A stretch of DNA of 64,000 nt from positions 186,001 to 250,000 of the forward strand of contig NZ_VJVZ01000006.1 of the NCBI RefSeq assembly GCF_007097145.1, read 5' to 3'. Below the pieces are notes generated by a model. It saw only the letters and a list, made by a program, of their open reading frames with translations, ran no database searches and was not told the origin of the DNA. Each line of letters opens with the position of its first letter. Position 1 is the stretch's first letter. Positions 17,050 to 24,484 of the stretch are shown here, one piece after another. This stretch comes from Flavobacterium zepuense. Its GTDB lineage: Bacteria; Bacteroidota; Bacteroidia; Flavobacteriales; Flavobacteriaceae. Position numbers and translations under genes: made by a program.

Positions 17050-17991
17050 TCAATCCACAGTCTCAACCATCCAGGGGCGTTCACGTCCATCAAAGTTCTT
17101 GGCTTCAATGTATATTTTCTTCACATTAGGGAATGCTTCCTTAATCTGGTCTTCCAGCTTTTTTATGGTACCGAAGAGTTCATCTACCGTCATAACCTTA
17201 TCAAACTCCACATCCAGCGCTAATAGTATTTCATTAGGCGCAAGGTGCATGGTTAGAGGAAAGTACAATGTTTTAACCTTGGGTTCCTTATTAACCAGGT
17301 TGTAAATACCGGTAACTATTTCCCTGTCCGCGCTCTCCCCTACCAGCAGCCCCTTACTTTCCCTTACCATGGTTATGGCAACAAAAATAAGCACCAGCCC
17401 TATAAGCATAGATGCCAACGCGTCAAACAGCGGGTTATTAAAATAGTGCCCTAAAAACACACCCAGTAACGCTATGGTAAGGCCTGCAATAGCGGCACTT
17501 TCTTCATATATAACCGCAAAAAGTGCCGGGTCTTTACTCATGCCCACTTCTTCCCAAAAGCCACGCTTGCCACGGCTTTTATTAAACTCGCGCACAGCAT
17601 AAATAAGCGATGCACCTTCAAAGCACATAGAAACCAACAATACAACGTAGTTCCAAAACGGGTCCTTTAAGGCTTCCGGGTGCTGTATGTGGCTTATACC
17701 TTCGTAAACCGACATACCACCTCCCAGTGAAAACACCAGTATAGCCACAATAAGCGACCAAAAGTAAATTTCTTTACCGTGCCCAAAAGGGTGGCCCCTG
17801 TCCGGCGGTTTCTGGCTGCGTTTCATGCCCAGCAACAACAATAATGAGTTACCGCTATCTACCGTACTGTGTATGCCTTCGGATATCATAGCCGAACTTC
17901 CGGTTATAGATGCCGCTATAAATTTTACTACAGCAATGCCAATGTTAGCAGCTAATGCACCGTAAATAGCTATTTTAGAATTTCCTGTCAT
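17050..17991 (-). CDS. Cation diffusion facilitator family transporter
   Basis: A 313-residue inner-membrane efflux protein of the CDF family, which exports divalent metals such as Zn or Fe/Mn in exchange for protons. Several transmembrane helices are visible in residues 10-200, including the metal-site helix with SEGIHSTVDSGNSLLLL, and the C-terminal cytoplasmic domain (KVKTLYFPLTMHLAPNEILLALDVEF) that binds metal and dimerises. The frame extends to a TTG at 18018, but that start lies inside the terminator of the upstream gene; the ATG at 17991 (MTGNSKIAIYGALAAN) fits the family. It is convergent with the histidine kinase gene. The metal cannot be told from the sequence. Confidence 0.88.
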   Translation of the reverse strand: MTGNSKIAIYGALAANIGIAVVKFIAASITGSSAMISEGIHSTVDSGNSLLLLLGMKRSQKPPDRGHPFGHGKEIYFWSLIVAILVFSLGGGMSVYEGISHIQHPEALKDPFWNYVVLLVSMCFEGASLIYAVREFNKSRGKRGFWEEVGMSKDPALFAVIYEESAAIAGLTIALLGVFLGHYFNNPLFDALASMLIGLVLIFVAITMVRESKGLLVGESADREIVTGIYNLVNKEPKVKTLYFPLTMHLAPNEILLALDVEFDKVMTVDELFGTIKKLEDQIKEAFPNVKKIYIEAKNFDGRERPWMVETVD

Positions 17992-18010
17992 GAGGTGTAT
18001 TTTAATAAAA

Positions 18011-18039
18011 ATCCCCAATATCTTTTAGATACCGGGGAT
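18011..18039 (-). terminator. Intrinsic terminator of the acidic-protein gene
   Basis: A 13-bp stem (ATCCCCAATATCT with AGATACCGGGGAT, two G-U pairs on the minus-strand RNA) and a 3-base loop, followed on the minus strand by TTTTTATT. It separates the acidic gene from the CDF transporter. Confidence 0.75.
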
Positions 18040-18061
18040 GACTATGAAATTTAGTAATAAA

Positions 18062-18487
18062 TTAATTGGTGTAACGCTCGTTACTCTCTTCAAAATCTTC
18101 ATCATCGCTGGATATCGACTGATTTTGGTCTTCATCCAAATCTACATTATCTTCAAGAATATAATCGTCCTGGTTAAAAGCATCAGAATTTTTACTGTTG
18201 CCGCCCTCTTCACTCCACTCACCATCACTGCCTTCACTATCATAATTTAAATGGTCAGAGTTTACAGTAGGGTCAGATTCAGGAGTATACTGCACGCCCG
18301 GTTGCTCTATGGCAAGGTATTTATCGGTATCATCTATATCATCAGAATTTGCAATAATTGCATCCTCTTCATCAATTTCGTTGTCGGGATTATCTTTACG
18401 GAACTCTTCCTTTGCCGAACTGTTATCCTGGCCGTAAGCATCGTTTAAATTCTCGTCTTCGTTATTTGTTTTGGGTGTATCGTTCAT
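18062..18487 (-). CDS. Very acidic, disordered hypothetical protein
   Basis: A 141-residue protein with 46 Asp or Glu residues and only 7 Lys or Arg, a net charge near -39. Asn and Ser are also abundant, there is no Cys, and hydrophobic residues are sparse, so most of it should be intrinsically disordered. There is no signal peptide or membrane helix. I do not recognise a family. Such proteins can bind basic partners, metals or act as stress protectants; none of this is shown by the sequence. It has a good terminator downstream, which supports that it is transcribed. A 68-residue gene follows upstream on the same strand, 31 bases away. Confidence 0.65.
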   Translation of the reverse strand: MNDTPKTNNEDENLNDAYGQDNSSAKEEFRKDNPDNEIDEEDAIIANSDDIDDTDKYLAIEQPGVQYTPESDPTVNSDHLNYDSEGSDGEWSEEGGNSKNSDAFNQDDYILEDNVDLDEDQNQSISSDDEDFEESNERYTN

Positions 18488-18518
18488 AGCATTGTATTTT
18501 TAGTTTGTGTGTAATTTT

Positions 18519-18725
18519 TCAGAACATAAGCAGCGATCCAATTTCGTTTAGTTTTAATAGTTTTAAATTGGTCATTAGCAAATTTTTCAACAAAAGGCTG
18601 CATGATGTTTCCTCGTCAGCTTTTACTTCGTTTGCTTCCTTTTCAAATTCGGCGGCCGCCATTTGATAATGAATGGCATTTATAGCGCTGCCATTTTCCT
18701 GTGTTGATGCTATGTGTTCCATCAT
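18519..18725 (-). CDS. Small hypothetical protein
   Basis: A 68-residue protein, helical in character: an acidic and alanine-rich first half (AAAEFEKEANEVKADEE) and a leucine-rich second half (LLLKNLLMTNLKLLKL). No family is recognised. The start may be either of two adjacent ATG codons at 18723 and 18720. Its position 31 bases upstream of the acidic-protein gene on the same strand suggests a two-gene unit. The 248-base gap upstream carries a CATCTAACC-type intergenic repeat. Confidence 0.45.
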   Translation of the reverse strand: MMEHIASTQENGSAINAIHYQMAAAEFEKEANEVKADEETSCSLLLKNLLMTNLKLLKLNEIGSLLMF

Positions 18726-18869
18726 AATAAGTATATAATTAATAAGGCGTTTTCCGTAATTCTAAAATTAGCGATAAATCTGATAATTTTTATACAATAT
18801 TGTATTAAATTAATGCCAATTAAATCGGTTTCAAGTTTAAGGTTTCGGGTTTATTTAAAGTTCTGTCCT

Positions 18870-18912
18870 ACCATCTAACCATCCAAAAATCTAATAATCT
18901 AACATCTTAACA
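18870..18912. repeat. Degenerate tandem words of the AATCTAA type
   Basis: The stretch repeats CATCTAACC / AATCTAATA / CATCTTAAC words. It resembles one arm of the palindrome at 23596-23673 and the tail AATCTAACAATCTAA at 21404-21418, a common intergenic pattern in flavobacteria. Confidence 0.4.
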
Positions 18913-18973
18913 GTTCCTTGGCGTGTCCTTATACAACTGTTTTATAATTTAGGGTAAACAAAACCAATAACTT

Positions 18974-19480
18974 ATGAAACTGTACCACCTAATATTTATA
19001 CTAATGGCAACCCTAAACGCTAACGCACAAAAAACACAACCGAATATTGCACGGTACACAAAAGTACCGGCAGGTTACTTAATGGTATTGCGACAAGGCG
19101 ATGATATACTTAAAGAAATAGAAAATTTGGCTGTTGCCGAGAATATCCCATCGGCCACATTTACCGGAATGGGATTTGTGAATATTACCTTTGGGTTCTT
19201 TGATTTTAAAACTAAAAAATACGCCCCGAAAGATTTTAAGGATATGGAGCTTGCCAGCCTAAACGGAAGCATTGCCTGGCAAAAAGGTAAGCCAAGTATT
19301 CATGCGCATGGTGTAGTAACAGGCAAAGACTTTATGGCCTATGGCGGACACATATTAAACGGCAGCGTTTCAACCGGGTCGGTAGAAATTATGGTTACAG
19401 TACACGATAAAAAACTGGAGCGAATTTTAGAGCAGCCCCTTGGCGCTAATGTGCTTTGTGTGGGAAATTGCATGGAATAG
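18974..19480 (+). CDS. Exported PPC/DUF296-domain protein
   Basis: A 168-residue protein with a signal peptide (residues 1-18, ending NANAQ) followed by a single PPC (DUF296) domain. The domain shows GYLMVLRQGDDI, the GxGFVN turn, and the metal-binding histidine region KPSIHAHGVV...GGHILNG. PPC domains occur in plant AT-hook proteins and in bacterial proteins of unknown function, where they form trimers with bound zinc. An exported version cannot bind chromosomal DNA, so another role is implied. A short Cys pair (VLCVGNC) closes the protein. It stands alone between oppositely oriented genes and phnA. Confidence 0.82.
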   Translation: MKLYHLIFILMATLNANAQKTQPNIARYTKVPAGYLMVLRQGDDILKEIENLAVAENIPSATFTGMGFVNITFGFFDFKTKKYAPKDFKDMELASLNGSIAWQKGKPSIHAHGVVTGKDFMAYGGHILNGSVSTGSVEIMVTVHDKKLERILEQPLGANVLCVGNCME

Positions 19481-19516
19481 TAACCCGCCAGGCATGAAAA
19501 TAGCGCAGTAAAACCT

Positions 19517-19524
19517 TATATTTG
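19517..19524 (+). promoter_or_regulatory. Candidate -7 box (TATATTTG)
   Basis: TAnnTTTG match 18 bases before the phnA ATG at 19542; no obvious -33 TTG. Confidence 0.4.
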
Positions 19525-19541
19525 CGCCCAAAACCAATACG

Positions 19542-20123
19542 ATGAAATTAGAAGAGCTGTTAAGCCAACGAAGCGGTAACCTTTGCGAACTAAGTGGTGC
19601 TACAGATAACCTTGTGGCTTATGAGGTTCCCCCTGCCCTTAACCGTGGCGCGGATGGCTATATACTGATTACCGAAAAATGCCTTAACCAGATCGAGAAA
19701 AAAGAAGAGCCGGATATGGCTTTTTGGGAAGGTATTTTGCCCACGGCCATGTGGAGCGAAGTACCTGCCGTACAGGTAGTGGCGTGGCGTATGCTTAACC
19801 GTTTCAGGAACGAGAGCTGGGCCGCCGACAGCATTGATATGATGTACCTTGACGAAGAATTGTTAGAATGGGCCAAAGCTACCGGCGACCATACGGGCGA
19901 TGCCGGTGTAGAATTTCATAAAGACAGCAACGGCAACATACTGGCAACTGGCGATACCGTTACCCTAATTAAAGACCTTGATGTTAAAGGCTCTACCCTA
20001 AACGCTAAAGTGGGTACTGCCGTGCGCAACATAAGGCTGGTTCATGATAATATCGACCAGATTGAAGGCAAGATAGACGGCCAGCTTATTGTTATCCTTA
20101 CAAAATACGTAAAGAAACAGTAA
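19542..20123 (+). CDS. phnA: PhnA-family protein
   Basis: A 193-residue protein of the PhnA family. The family was named from the phosphonate locus of E. coli, but the function of these proteins is not established. The C-terminal PhnA domain is clear: DSNGNILATGDTVTLIKDLDVKGS, a GTAVRNIRL turn, and KIDGQLIVILTKYVKK. The N-terminal part corresponds to the zinc-ribbon region of canonical PhnA but keeps only scattered cysteines (LCELSG, KCLNQI), so zinc binding there may be lost. It is cytoplasmic and monocistronic, with a terminator 26 bases downstream. Confidence 0.82.
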   Translation: MKLEELLSQRSGNLCELSGATDNLVAYEVPPALNRGADGYILITEKCLNQIEKKEEPDMAFWEGILPTAMWSEVPAVQVVAWRMLNRFRNESWAADSIDMMYLDEELLEWAKATGDHTGDAGVEFHKDSNGNILATGDTVTLIKDLDVKGSTLNAKVGTAVRNIRLVHDNIDQIEGKIDGQLIVILTKYVKKQ

Positions 20124-20149
20124 GTTATGCAACTCTATTAATATACAGG

Positions 20150-20173
20150 ATTCTGCACCCACAAGTGCAGAAT
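20150..20173 (+). terminator. Intrinsic terminator of phnA
   Basis: Perfect 9-bp stem ATTCTGCAC / GTGCAGAAT with a 6-base loop, followed by TTTTCGTTTT. Confidence 0.85.
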
Positions 20174-20267
20174 TTTTCGTTTTAGCGCAGTAGCAATTGT
20201 TTTGCAGCGACTGCATTTTACTTCACAGTAAACGGTTAAAAAGTGAGACAAAAACTATAAATATTTC

Positions 20268-20275
20268 TACATTTG
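20268..20275 (+). promoter_or_regulatory. Candidate -7 box (TACATTTG)
   Basis: TAnnTTTG match 50 bases before the ATG at 20325, located after the phnA terminator, as expected for a new transcription unit. Confidence 0.45.
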
Positions 20276-20324
20276 TAACAAGCCCTGTTTGGGGCGGTAT
20301 ACTTATTAAAAAAGCACTTTTTTT

Positions 20325-21275
20325 ATGCAAAACATTCCCAGTGTGGATTTGCGTGATTTCCTTTCGGGCGATCCGGAACGCAAGCAAAAATTTGTAAATG
20401 AAATCGGTAAAGCCTATGAAGATATAGGCTTCGTAGCATTAAAAGGGCATTTTCTGGATGATGCACTGGTAGACAATTTATACGGCGAGGTTAAAAACTT
20501 TTTCAGCCTTCCTGTAGCTGTAAAAGAGCAGTACGAAATTCCCGGTATTGGGGGGCAGCGTGGTTACGTAGCCTTTGGCAAAGAGCATGCAAAAGGCCGC
20601 AAAGAGGGCGACCTTAAAGAGTTTTGGCACTTTGGCCAGTACCTGCAAGAAGGTTCAGCTTACGCCACCAAATACCCACCTAACGTAGAAGTTAAAGAGC
20701 TTCCACAATTCAACACCACCGGAGAGCAGGCCTACAAAATGCTGGAAAAAACCGGCGTATATGTACTGCGTGCGCTTGCGTTATTTCTAGGCCTCGACGA
20801 ATTTTATTTTGATAAGTACGTAAGCGAGGGTAACAGCATATTGCGCCCTATTCATTACCCGCCAATTACGGCAGAGCCTGCTACGGCTGTTCGCGCGGCA
20901 GCGCACGGCGATATCAACCTTATTACCTTGCTTATGGGTGCCCAGGGCCGTGGCCTGCAGGTGCAAAACCATAACGGCGAATGGATAGATGCCATTGCCG
21001 AACCCGATGAGCTGGTTATTAACGTAGGCGATATGTTATCACGCCATACTAACAACAGACTTAAAAGCACTATCCACCAGGTGGTTAACCCACCACGGGA
21101 GTTGTGGGGTACTTCGAGATACTCCATTCCGTTCTTTATGCACCCCGTTAGCGAAATGAAACTTAACTGCCTTGATAATTGCGTTGATAACGAGCATCCT
21201 AAGTTATATGACGATACCACCGCCGGCGATTTTTTGTACGAAAGGCTGGTTGAATTGGGATTGATAAAAGTGTAA
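20325..21275 (+). CDS. 2-oxoglutarate/Fe(II) oxygenase, isopenicillin N synthase family
   Basis: A 316-residue non-haem iron oxygenase. The iron ligands are visible as His194 and Asp196 (AAHGDINLITLL) and His251 (STIHQVVNP); Arg265 and Ser267 (RYSIPFF) form the RxS motif that binds the 2-oxoglutarate carboxylate. The N-terminal DIOX_N domain (SVDLRDFLSGD to about 130) is present, and the length is normal. Related flavobacterial proteins are annotated only as isopenicillin N synthase family; no biosynthetic genes surround it, so antibiotic synthesis is unlikely and the substrate is unknown. It has its own candidate promoter and is followed by a palindromic repeat. Confidence 0.88.
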   Translation: MQNIPSVDLRDFLSGDPERKQKFVNEIGKAYEDIGFVALKGHFLDDALVDNLYGEVKNFFSLPVAVKEQYEIPGIGGQRGYVAFGKEHAKGRKEGDLKEFWHFGQYLQEGSAYATKYPPNVEVKELPQFNTTGEQAYKMLEKTGVYVLRALALFLGLDEFYFDKYVSEGNSILRPIHYPPITAEPATAVRAAAHGDINLITLLMGAQGRGLQVQNHNGEWIDAIAEPDELVINVGDMLSRHTNNRLKSTIHQVVNPPRELWGTSRYSIPFFMHPVSEMKLNCLDNCVDNEHPKLYDDTTAGDFLYERLVELGLIKV

Positions 21276-21302
21276 ATAAGTAGATATTAAGGCTAAGGTT
21301 CT

Positions 21303-21389
21303 GTCATTGCGAGGGAGGCACGACCGCGGCAATCCCATAATTATTACGAGTGAGATTGCCGCGCTCCATTGCATTTCGCTCGCAATGAC
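21303..21389. repeat. GTCATTGCGAG palindromic element
   Basis: Two nested inverted repeats: GTCATTGCGAG (21303-21313) with its exact complement at 21379-21389, and CGCGGCAATC (21325-21334) with its complement at 21354-21363. The GTCATTGCGAG...GCAATC pattern is, from general knowledge, one of the most frequent intergenic repeats of Bacteroidota. It lies between the oxygenase and the SUI1 gene. Confidence 0.8.
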
Positions 21390-21420
21390 TGAACCTCCCG
21401 AAAATCTAACAATCTAAATT

Positions 21421-21771
21421 ATGGCAAAAAAATTAAGCAGTTTAGACGATCTTGGCGGATTTGTATTTTCCACCAATAAAGATTTTGAGTTTGATAGTAA
21501 CGATGAGCAGCAGCAAACCCTGCCCAACAACCAGCAAAAACTGGAAGCCCACCTGGATAAAAAAAACCGTGGTGGCAAGGTGGCAACTATCATAAAAGGT
21601 TTTGAAGGTACCGATGACGATTTTAAAGCACTGGCCAAAAAACTAAAAACACTTTGCGGTGTAGGCGGTTCGGCAAAGGATGGCGAGATCATCATTCAGG
21701 GCGACTTCCGTACCAAAATAATGGACCACCTTGCAAAAGAGGGGTATAAAGTAAAACGTGTTGGCGGGTAA
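21421..21771 (+). CDS. SUI1/eIF1-like translation factor (YciH family)
   Basis: A 116-residue protein with a C-terminal SUI1 domain (RGGKVATIIKGFEG, then CGVGGSAKDGEIIIQGDFR and GYKVKRVGG). The eukaryotic homologue eIF1 checks start-codon selection; E. coli YciH has a comparable influence on initiation fidelity, reported mainly under stress. The N-terminal 45 residues are a charged, Gln-rich extension (DEQQQTLPNNQQK). It is cytoplasmic. It is followed 30 bases later by the solute-binding-like gene and may share a transcript with it. Confidence 0.88.
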   Translation: MAKKLSSLDDLGGFVFSTNKDFEFDSNDEQQQTLPNNQQKLEAHLDKKNRGGKVATIIKGFEGTDDDFKALAKKLKTLCGVGGSAKDGEIIIQGDFRTKIMDHLAKEGYKVKRVGG

Positions 21772-21801
21772 TTTGCACCTGCATCACAAAACAAAATAGT
21801 A

Positions 21802-22647
21802 ATGAAAACAATAAAAATAGCAGGCGTGCCCGAGCATTTTAACCTGCCGTGGCACCTTTGTATAGAAAATGGCGACTTTGAAAACGCCGGTATAAACGTA
21901 GAATGGACCGATGTGCCCGAGGGTACCGGTAAGTTGTGCCAGATGCTTCGCGATGGCGAAACTGATGTTGCGGTAATATTAACCGAGGGCATTGTGAAAG
22001 ACATTGCTGCAGGAAACCCCAGCAAGATCGTTCAGGTATACGTGCAGTCACCTTTAATTTGGGGGATTCACGTTGCTACTGCATCAGGCTATAAAACGCT
22101 GGCCGATTTACAAAACGGCAAGGTGGCTATTAGCCGCTATGGGTCGGGGTCGCATTTAATGGCGTTTGTAAACGCGCAGAATGAAGGTTGGGATCCGTCG
22201 CAACTGCAATTCGAGATCATCAACACCCTTGATGGAGCCATAGAAGGCTTAACCAACGGTACCGCCGATTATTTTATGTGGGAACGTTTTATGACCAAGC
22301 CCATTGTAGATAAGGGTATCTTTAGGCGCGTGGGCGACTGCCCTACCCCTTGGCCAAGTTTTGTTATTGCCGTGCGCAATGAAGTTTTAGAAAATGATGC
22401 TGACGCTATTGGAACGGTTTTGGATATTATAAACCAAACCACTGCTGATTTTAAAGACATACCGAGTATTGATAGGACGTTGGCCGAACGTTACGGACAA
22501 AAAACGGAGGATATCGCCGAATGGTTAAAATTAACCCGTTGGTCGCAAAAGAAACTGGATAAAAACACGTTTGAAAAGATACAAAACCAACTGCTTGAGC
22601 TGGATATTATTAACAACAAAACTGCTTTTGAAAACGTAGTGGGTTAA
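21802..22647 (+). CDS. Solute-binding-like protein without signal peptide (NMT1/THI5-like)
   Basis: A 281-residue protein with the type II periplasmic binding fold of ABC-transporter components: EHFNLPWHLCIENGDFENAGINVEW, then TGKLCQMLRDGETDVAVILTEG and KVAISRYGSGSHLMAFV. Related proteins bind sulfonates, taurine or thiamine precursors. It begins directly with the first beta strand (MKTIKIAGVPE) and shows no signal peptide or lipobox, so it should stay in the cytoplasm. No permease or ATPase gene is nearby. It could be a cytoplasmic ligand-binding protein or an enzyme of the THI5-like fold. It is followed by the transglutaminase-like gene 16 bases later. Confidence 0.8.
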   Translation: MKTIKIAGVPEHFNLPWHLCIENGDFENAGINVEWTDVPEGTGKLCQMLRDGETDVAVILTEGIVKDIAAGNPSKIVQVYVQSPLIWGIHVATASGYKTLADLQNGKVAISRYGSGSHLMAFVNAQNEGWDPSQLQFEIINTLDGAIEGLTNGTADYFMWERFMTKPIVDKGIFRRVGDCPTPWPSFVIAVRNEVLENDADAIGTVLDIINQTTADFKDIPSIDRTLAERYGQKTEDIAEWLKLTRWSQKKLDKNTFEKIQNQLLELDIINNKTAFENVVG

Positions 22648-22663
22648 CTGCCTGCTTAGTGTA

Positions 22664-23596
22664 ATGATAAAACCGGATATTCCCAAAATAAAAGCCTTCA
22701 TAAAAAAGCTTCAGGTAAAGAAGCCTTGGGATTCCATTATCATTTTTGTGCTTAATGTGCTCATTGCCATCCCGCTTTTTATTATCATCCATCAAAATAT
22801 TGTTGACCCAGAATGGCCATTACATATTGACCGGATTCTTATTTTCATAACAATGGTGGTGGCTATTCAGCTAATTTTAAGGCTGCTTAAGCACTTCCTT
22901 ATCTTTTGTATCGCAGTTTATATATTGGTGCTGTTATTTGGGTCGGTTTTTGGCAATTACGGGTTTAATTCGGTTTACGAAGATTATGAGGCCATGGTGT
23001 ACACAATGGCATACGATCCTAATCCGCAGGATCTTATCATTTCTAAACTATTGCCATTCCCCAACAAATCTAAAATTATTGATGCCGTAGATTATACCAA
23101 TCCGCGGGTACGTAATTATGCCGTAGGTGCTGCAACAAAATACTTTAAAGATGTAAAAGGCTATCATGAGCACAGGCTCATGATACAATGTTTTTCGGTG
23201 TTTAAAGACATCCGTAACAAGTGGAACTACGTTAACGATCCGCGCAATGCAGAGTATATAGCATCCGGCAGCGAATCGATATTGCATTTTTCCGGCGATT
23301 GCGATGACCATGCCATACTTATGGCGGCCTGTATACGCGCTGTGGGCGGCACACCGCGTATTATTCATACAGGTGGGCATTTATACCCAGAAATGCTGGT
23401 AGGTACCAAAGCCGACCTTGAGCTTGCCAACTACCTTATTAAAGAAGAGCTTTTTACAGAAGAAAGTCGCGGTAAAGAAGTACATTACCACGAAGACGAA
23501 TACGGCCAGATATGGCTTAACCTTGATTATACCGCACGCTTTCCCGGTGGCCCGTTTATGAGCGAAGAGATATTGGGGGCGCTAACTTTTAATTAG
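22664..23596 (+). CDS. Membrane protein with transglutaminase-like domain
   Basis: A 310-residue protein. Two or three transmembrane segments occupy about residues 22-100 (IIIFVLNVLIAIPLFIII and the hydrophobic stretches that follow), and a transglutaminase-like cysteine domain follows. The triad is visible as Cys213 (SGDCDDHA), His239 (TGGHLYPEM) and Asp288 (LNLDYTARFPGG). The family fold is that of transglutaminases and related proteases or peptide N-glycanases; bacterial members often act as proteases, and the true reaction here is unknown. It may sit in the cytoplasmic membrane with the enzyme domain on one face; the side cannot be decided from the sequence. Confidence 0.8.
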   Translation: MIKPDIPKIKAFIKKLQVKKPWDSIIIFVLNVLIAIPLFIIIHQNIVDPEWPLHIDRILIFITMVVAIQLILRLLKHFLIFCIAVYILVLLFGSVFGNYGFNSVYEDYEAMVYTMAYDPNPQDLIISKLLPFPNKSKIIDAVDYTNPRVRNYAVGAATKYFKDVKGYHEHRLMIQCFSVFKDIRNKWNYVNDPRNAEYIASGSESILHFSGDCDDHAILMAACIRAVGGTPRIIHTGGHLYPEMLVGTKADLELANYLIKEELFTEESRGKEVHYHEDEYGQIWLNLDYTARFPGGPFMSEEILGALTFN

Positions 23597-23673
23597 ATTT
23601 TTAGATAATTTCTAATCATCTAAAAATATAACTATCTAATAATCATCTCTTACTGTCTAATTATCTAAAAATC
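23596..23673. repeat. AT-rich palindromic element of TCTAATTATCTAAAAATC words
   Basis: GATTTTTAGATAATT (23596-23610) has an exact 15-base complement at 23659-23673. Between and beyond them the words ATCATCTAA and AATTATCTAA recur up to 23684. It fills the gap between the convergent transglutaminase and ung genes and could terminate both. Confidence 0.65.
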
Positions 23674-23685
23674 CAATTATCTAAC

Positions 23686-24351
23686 TTACCATTCAATCTC
23701 CCTCTTCCCCTTCTCCTTTAAAAACGCATTGGTTTTACTAAAATGCTTGTTGCCAAACCAGTGCCCTTTATTAGCGCTAAGTGGAGACGGGTGGCCCGAC
23801 TCTAATACTAAATGCCTGTTTTTATCTACACGCGCACCTTTCTTTTTAGCAGATCCGCCCCATAATAAAAACACAACATCCTTTTTTTCATCAGATATTT
23901 TTTGGATAACCGCATCGGTAAACGCTTCCCAGCCCTTACCCTGGTGACTATTAGCTTCGCCCTGCCTAACGGTTAGCACCGCATTAAGTAGCAGCACACC
24001 CTGATCGGCCCAGCGCTCTAAATTGCCTGTTAGCGGAAAAGGCTTATCCAGATCCGACTGTATTTCCCTAAAAATATTTTGTAACGAAGGCGGGTTAGGC
24101 ACCCCATCTTTAACCGAAAAACAGAGTCCGTTTGCCTGTCCCGGTCCGTGGTACGGGTCCTGCCCCAATATTACCACTTTTACCTTATCAAAATGGCAAT
24201 GGTCAAAAGCAGAGAATATTTGTTTGCCGGGTGGGTAGCAGGTATGTCTTGTATATTCCTCCTTTACAAAGTTAATCAGTTGCCCAAAATACGGTTTATC
24301 AAACTCATTGGCCAGTGCTTCTTTCCAGGATTCGTGTATTGCTACGTTCAT
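23686..24351 (-). CDS. ung: Uracil-DNA glycosylase (family 1)
   Basis: A 221-residue DNA repair enzyme that removes uracil from DNA arising from cytosine deamination or dUTP incorporation and starts base excision repair. Signature residues: the water-activating Asp65 in GQDPYHGPGQANGLCFSV, the minor-groove loop HPSPLSANKGHWFGNKHFS with catalytic His, and VLLLNAVLTVR. Length matches family 1 enzymes. It is cytoplasmic. It diverges from mutS2 (133 bases apart) and converges with the transglutaminase-like gene. Confidence 0.97.
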   Translation of the reverse strand: MNVAIHESWKEALANEFDKPYFGQLINFVKEEYTRHTCYPPGKQIFSAFDHCHFDKVKVVILGQDPYHGPGQANGLCFSVKDGVPNPPSLQNIFREIQSDLDKPFPLTGNLERWADQGVLLLNAVLTVRQGEANSHQGKGWEAFTDAVIQKISDEKKDVVFLLWGGSAKKKGARVDKNRHLVLESGHPSPLSANKGHWFGNKHFSKTNAFLKEKGKREIEW

Positions 24352-24451
24352 TAGGTGCTTATTTTAGGCAAATATAAAAATTGTACGCTAAAGCATTTGT
24401 AAAGCAATCTTAAAGTTGACTGACAAATGTGCAGGCTGGACTAATAAGTAG

Positions 24452-24459
24452 TATTTTTG
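24452..24459 (+). promoter_or_regulatory. Candidate -7 box (TATTTTTG)
   Basis: TAnnTTTG match 26 bases before the mutS2 ATG at 24485; no clear -33 TTG. Confidence 0.4.
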
Positions 24460-24484
24460 CATAAAATTTGCTGTAGTAAAAATA

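Noticed and set aside
17992..18018. TTG start for the cation transporter at 18018
   Set aside because: It lies within a terminator hairpin; ATG 17991 fits the family.
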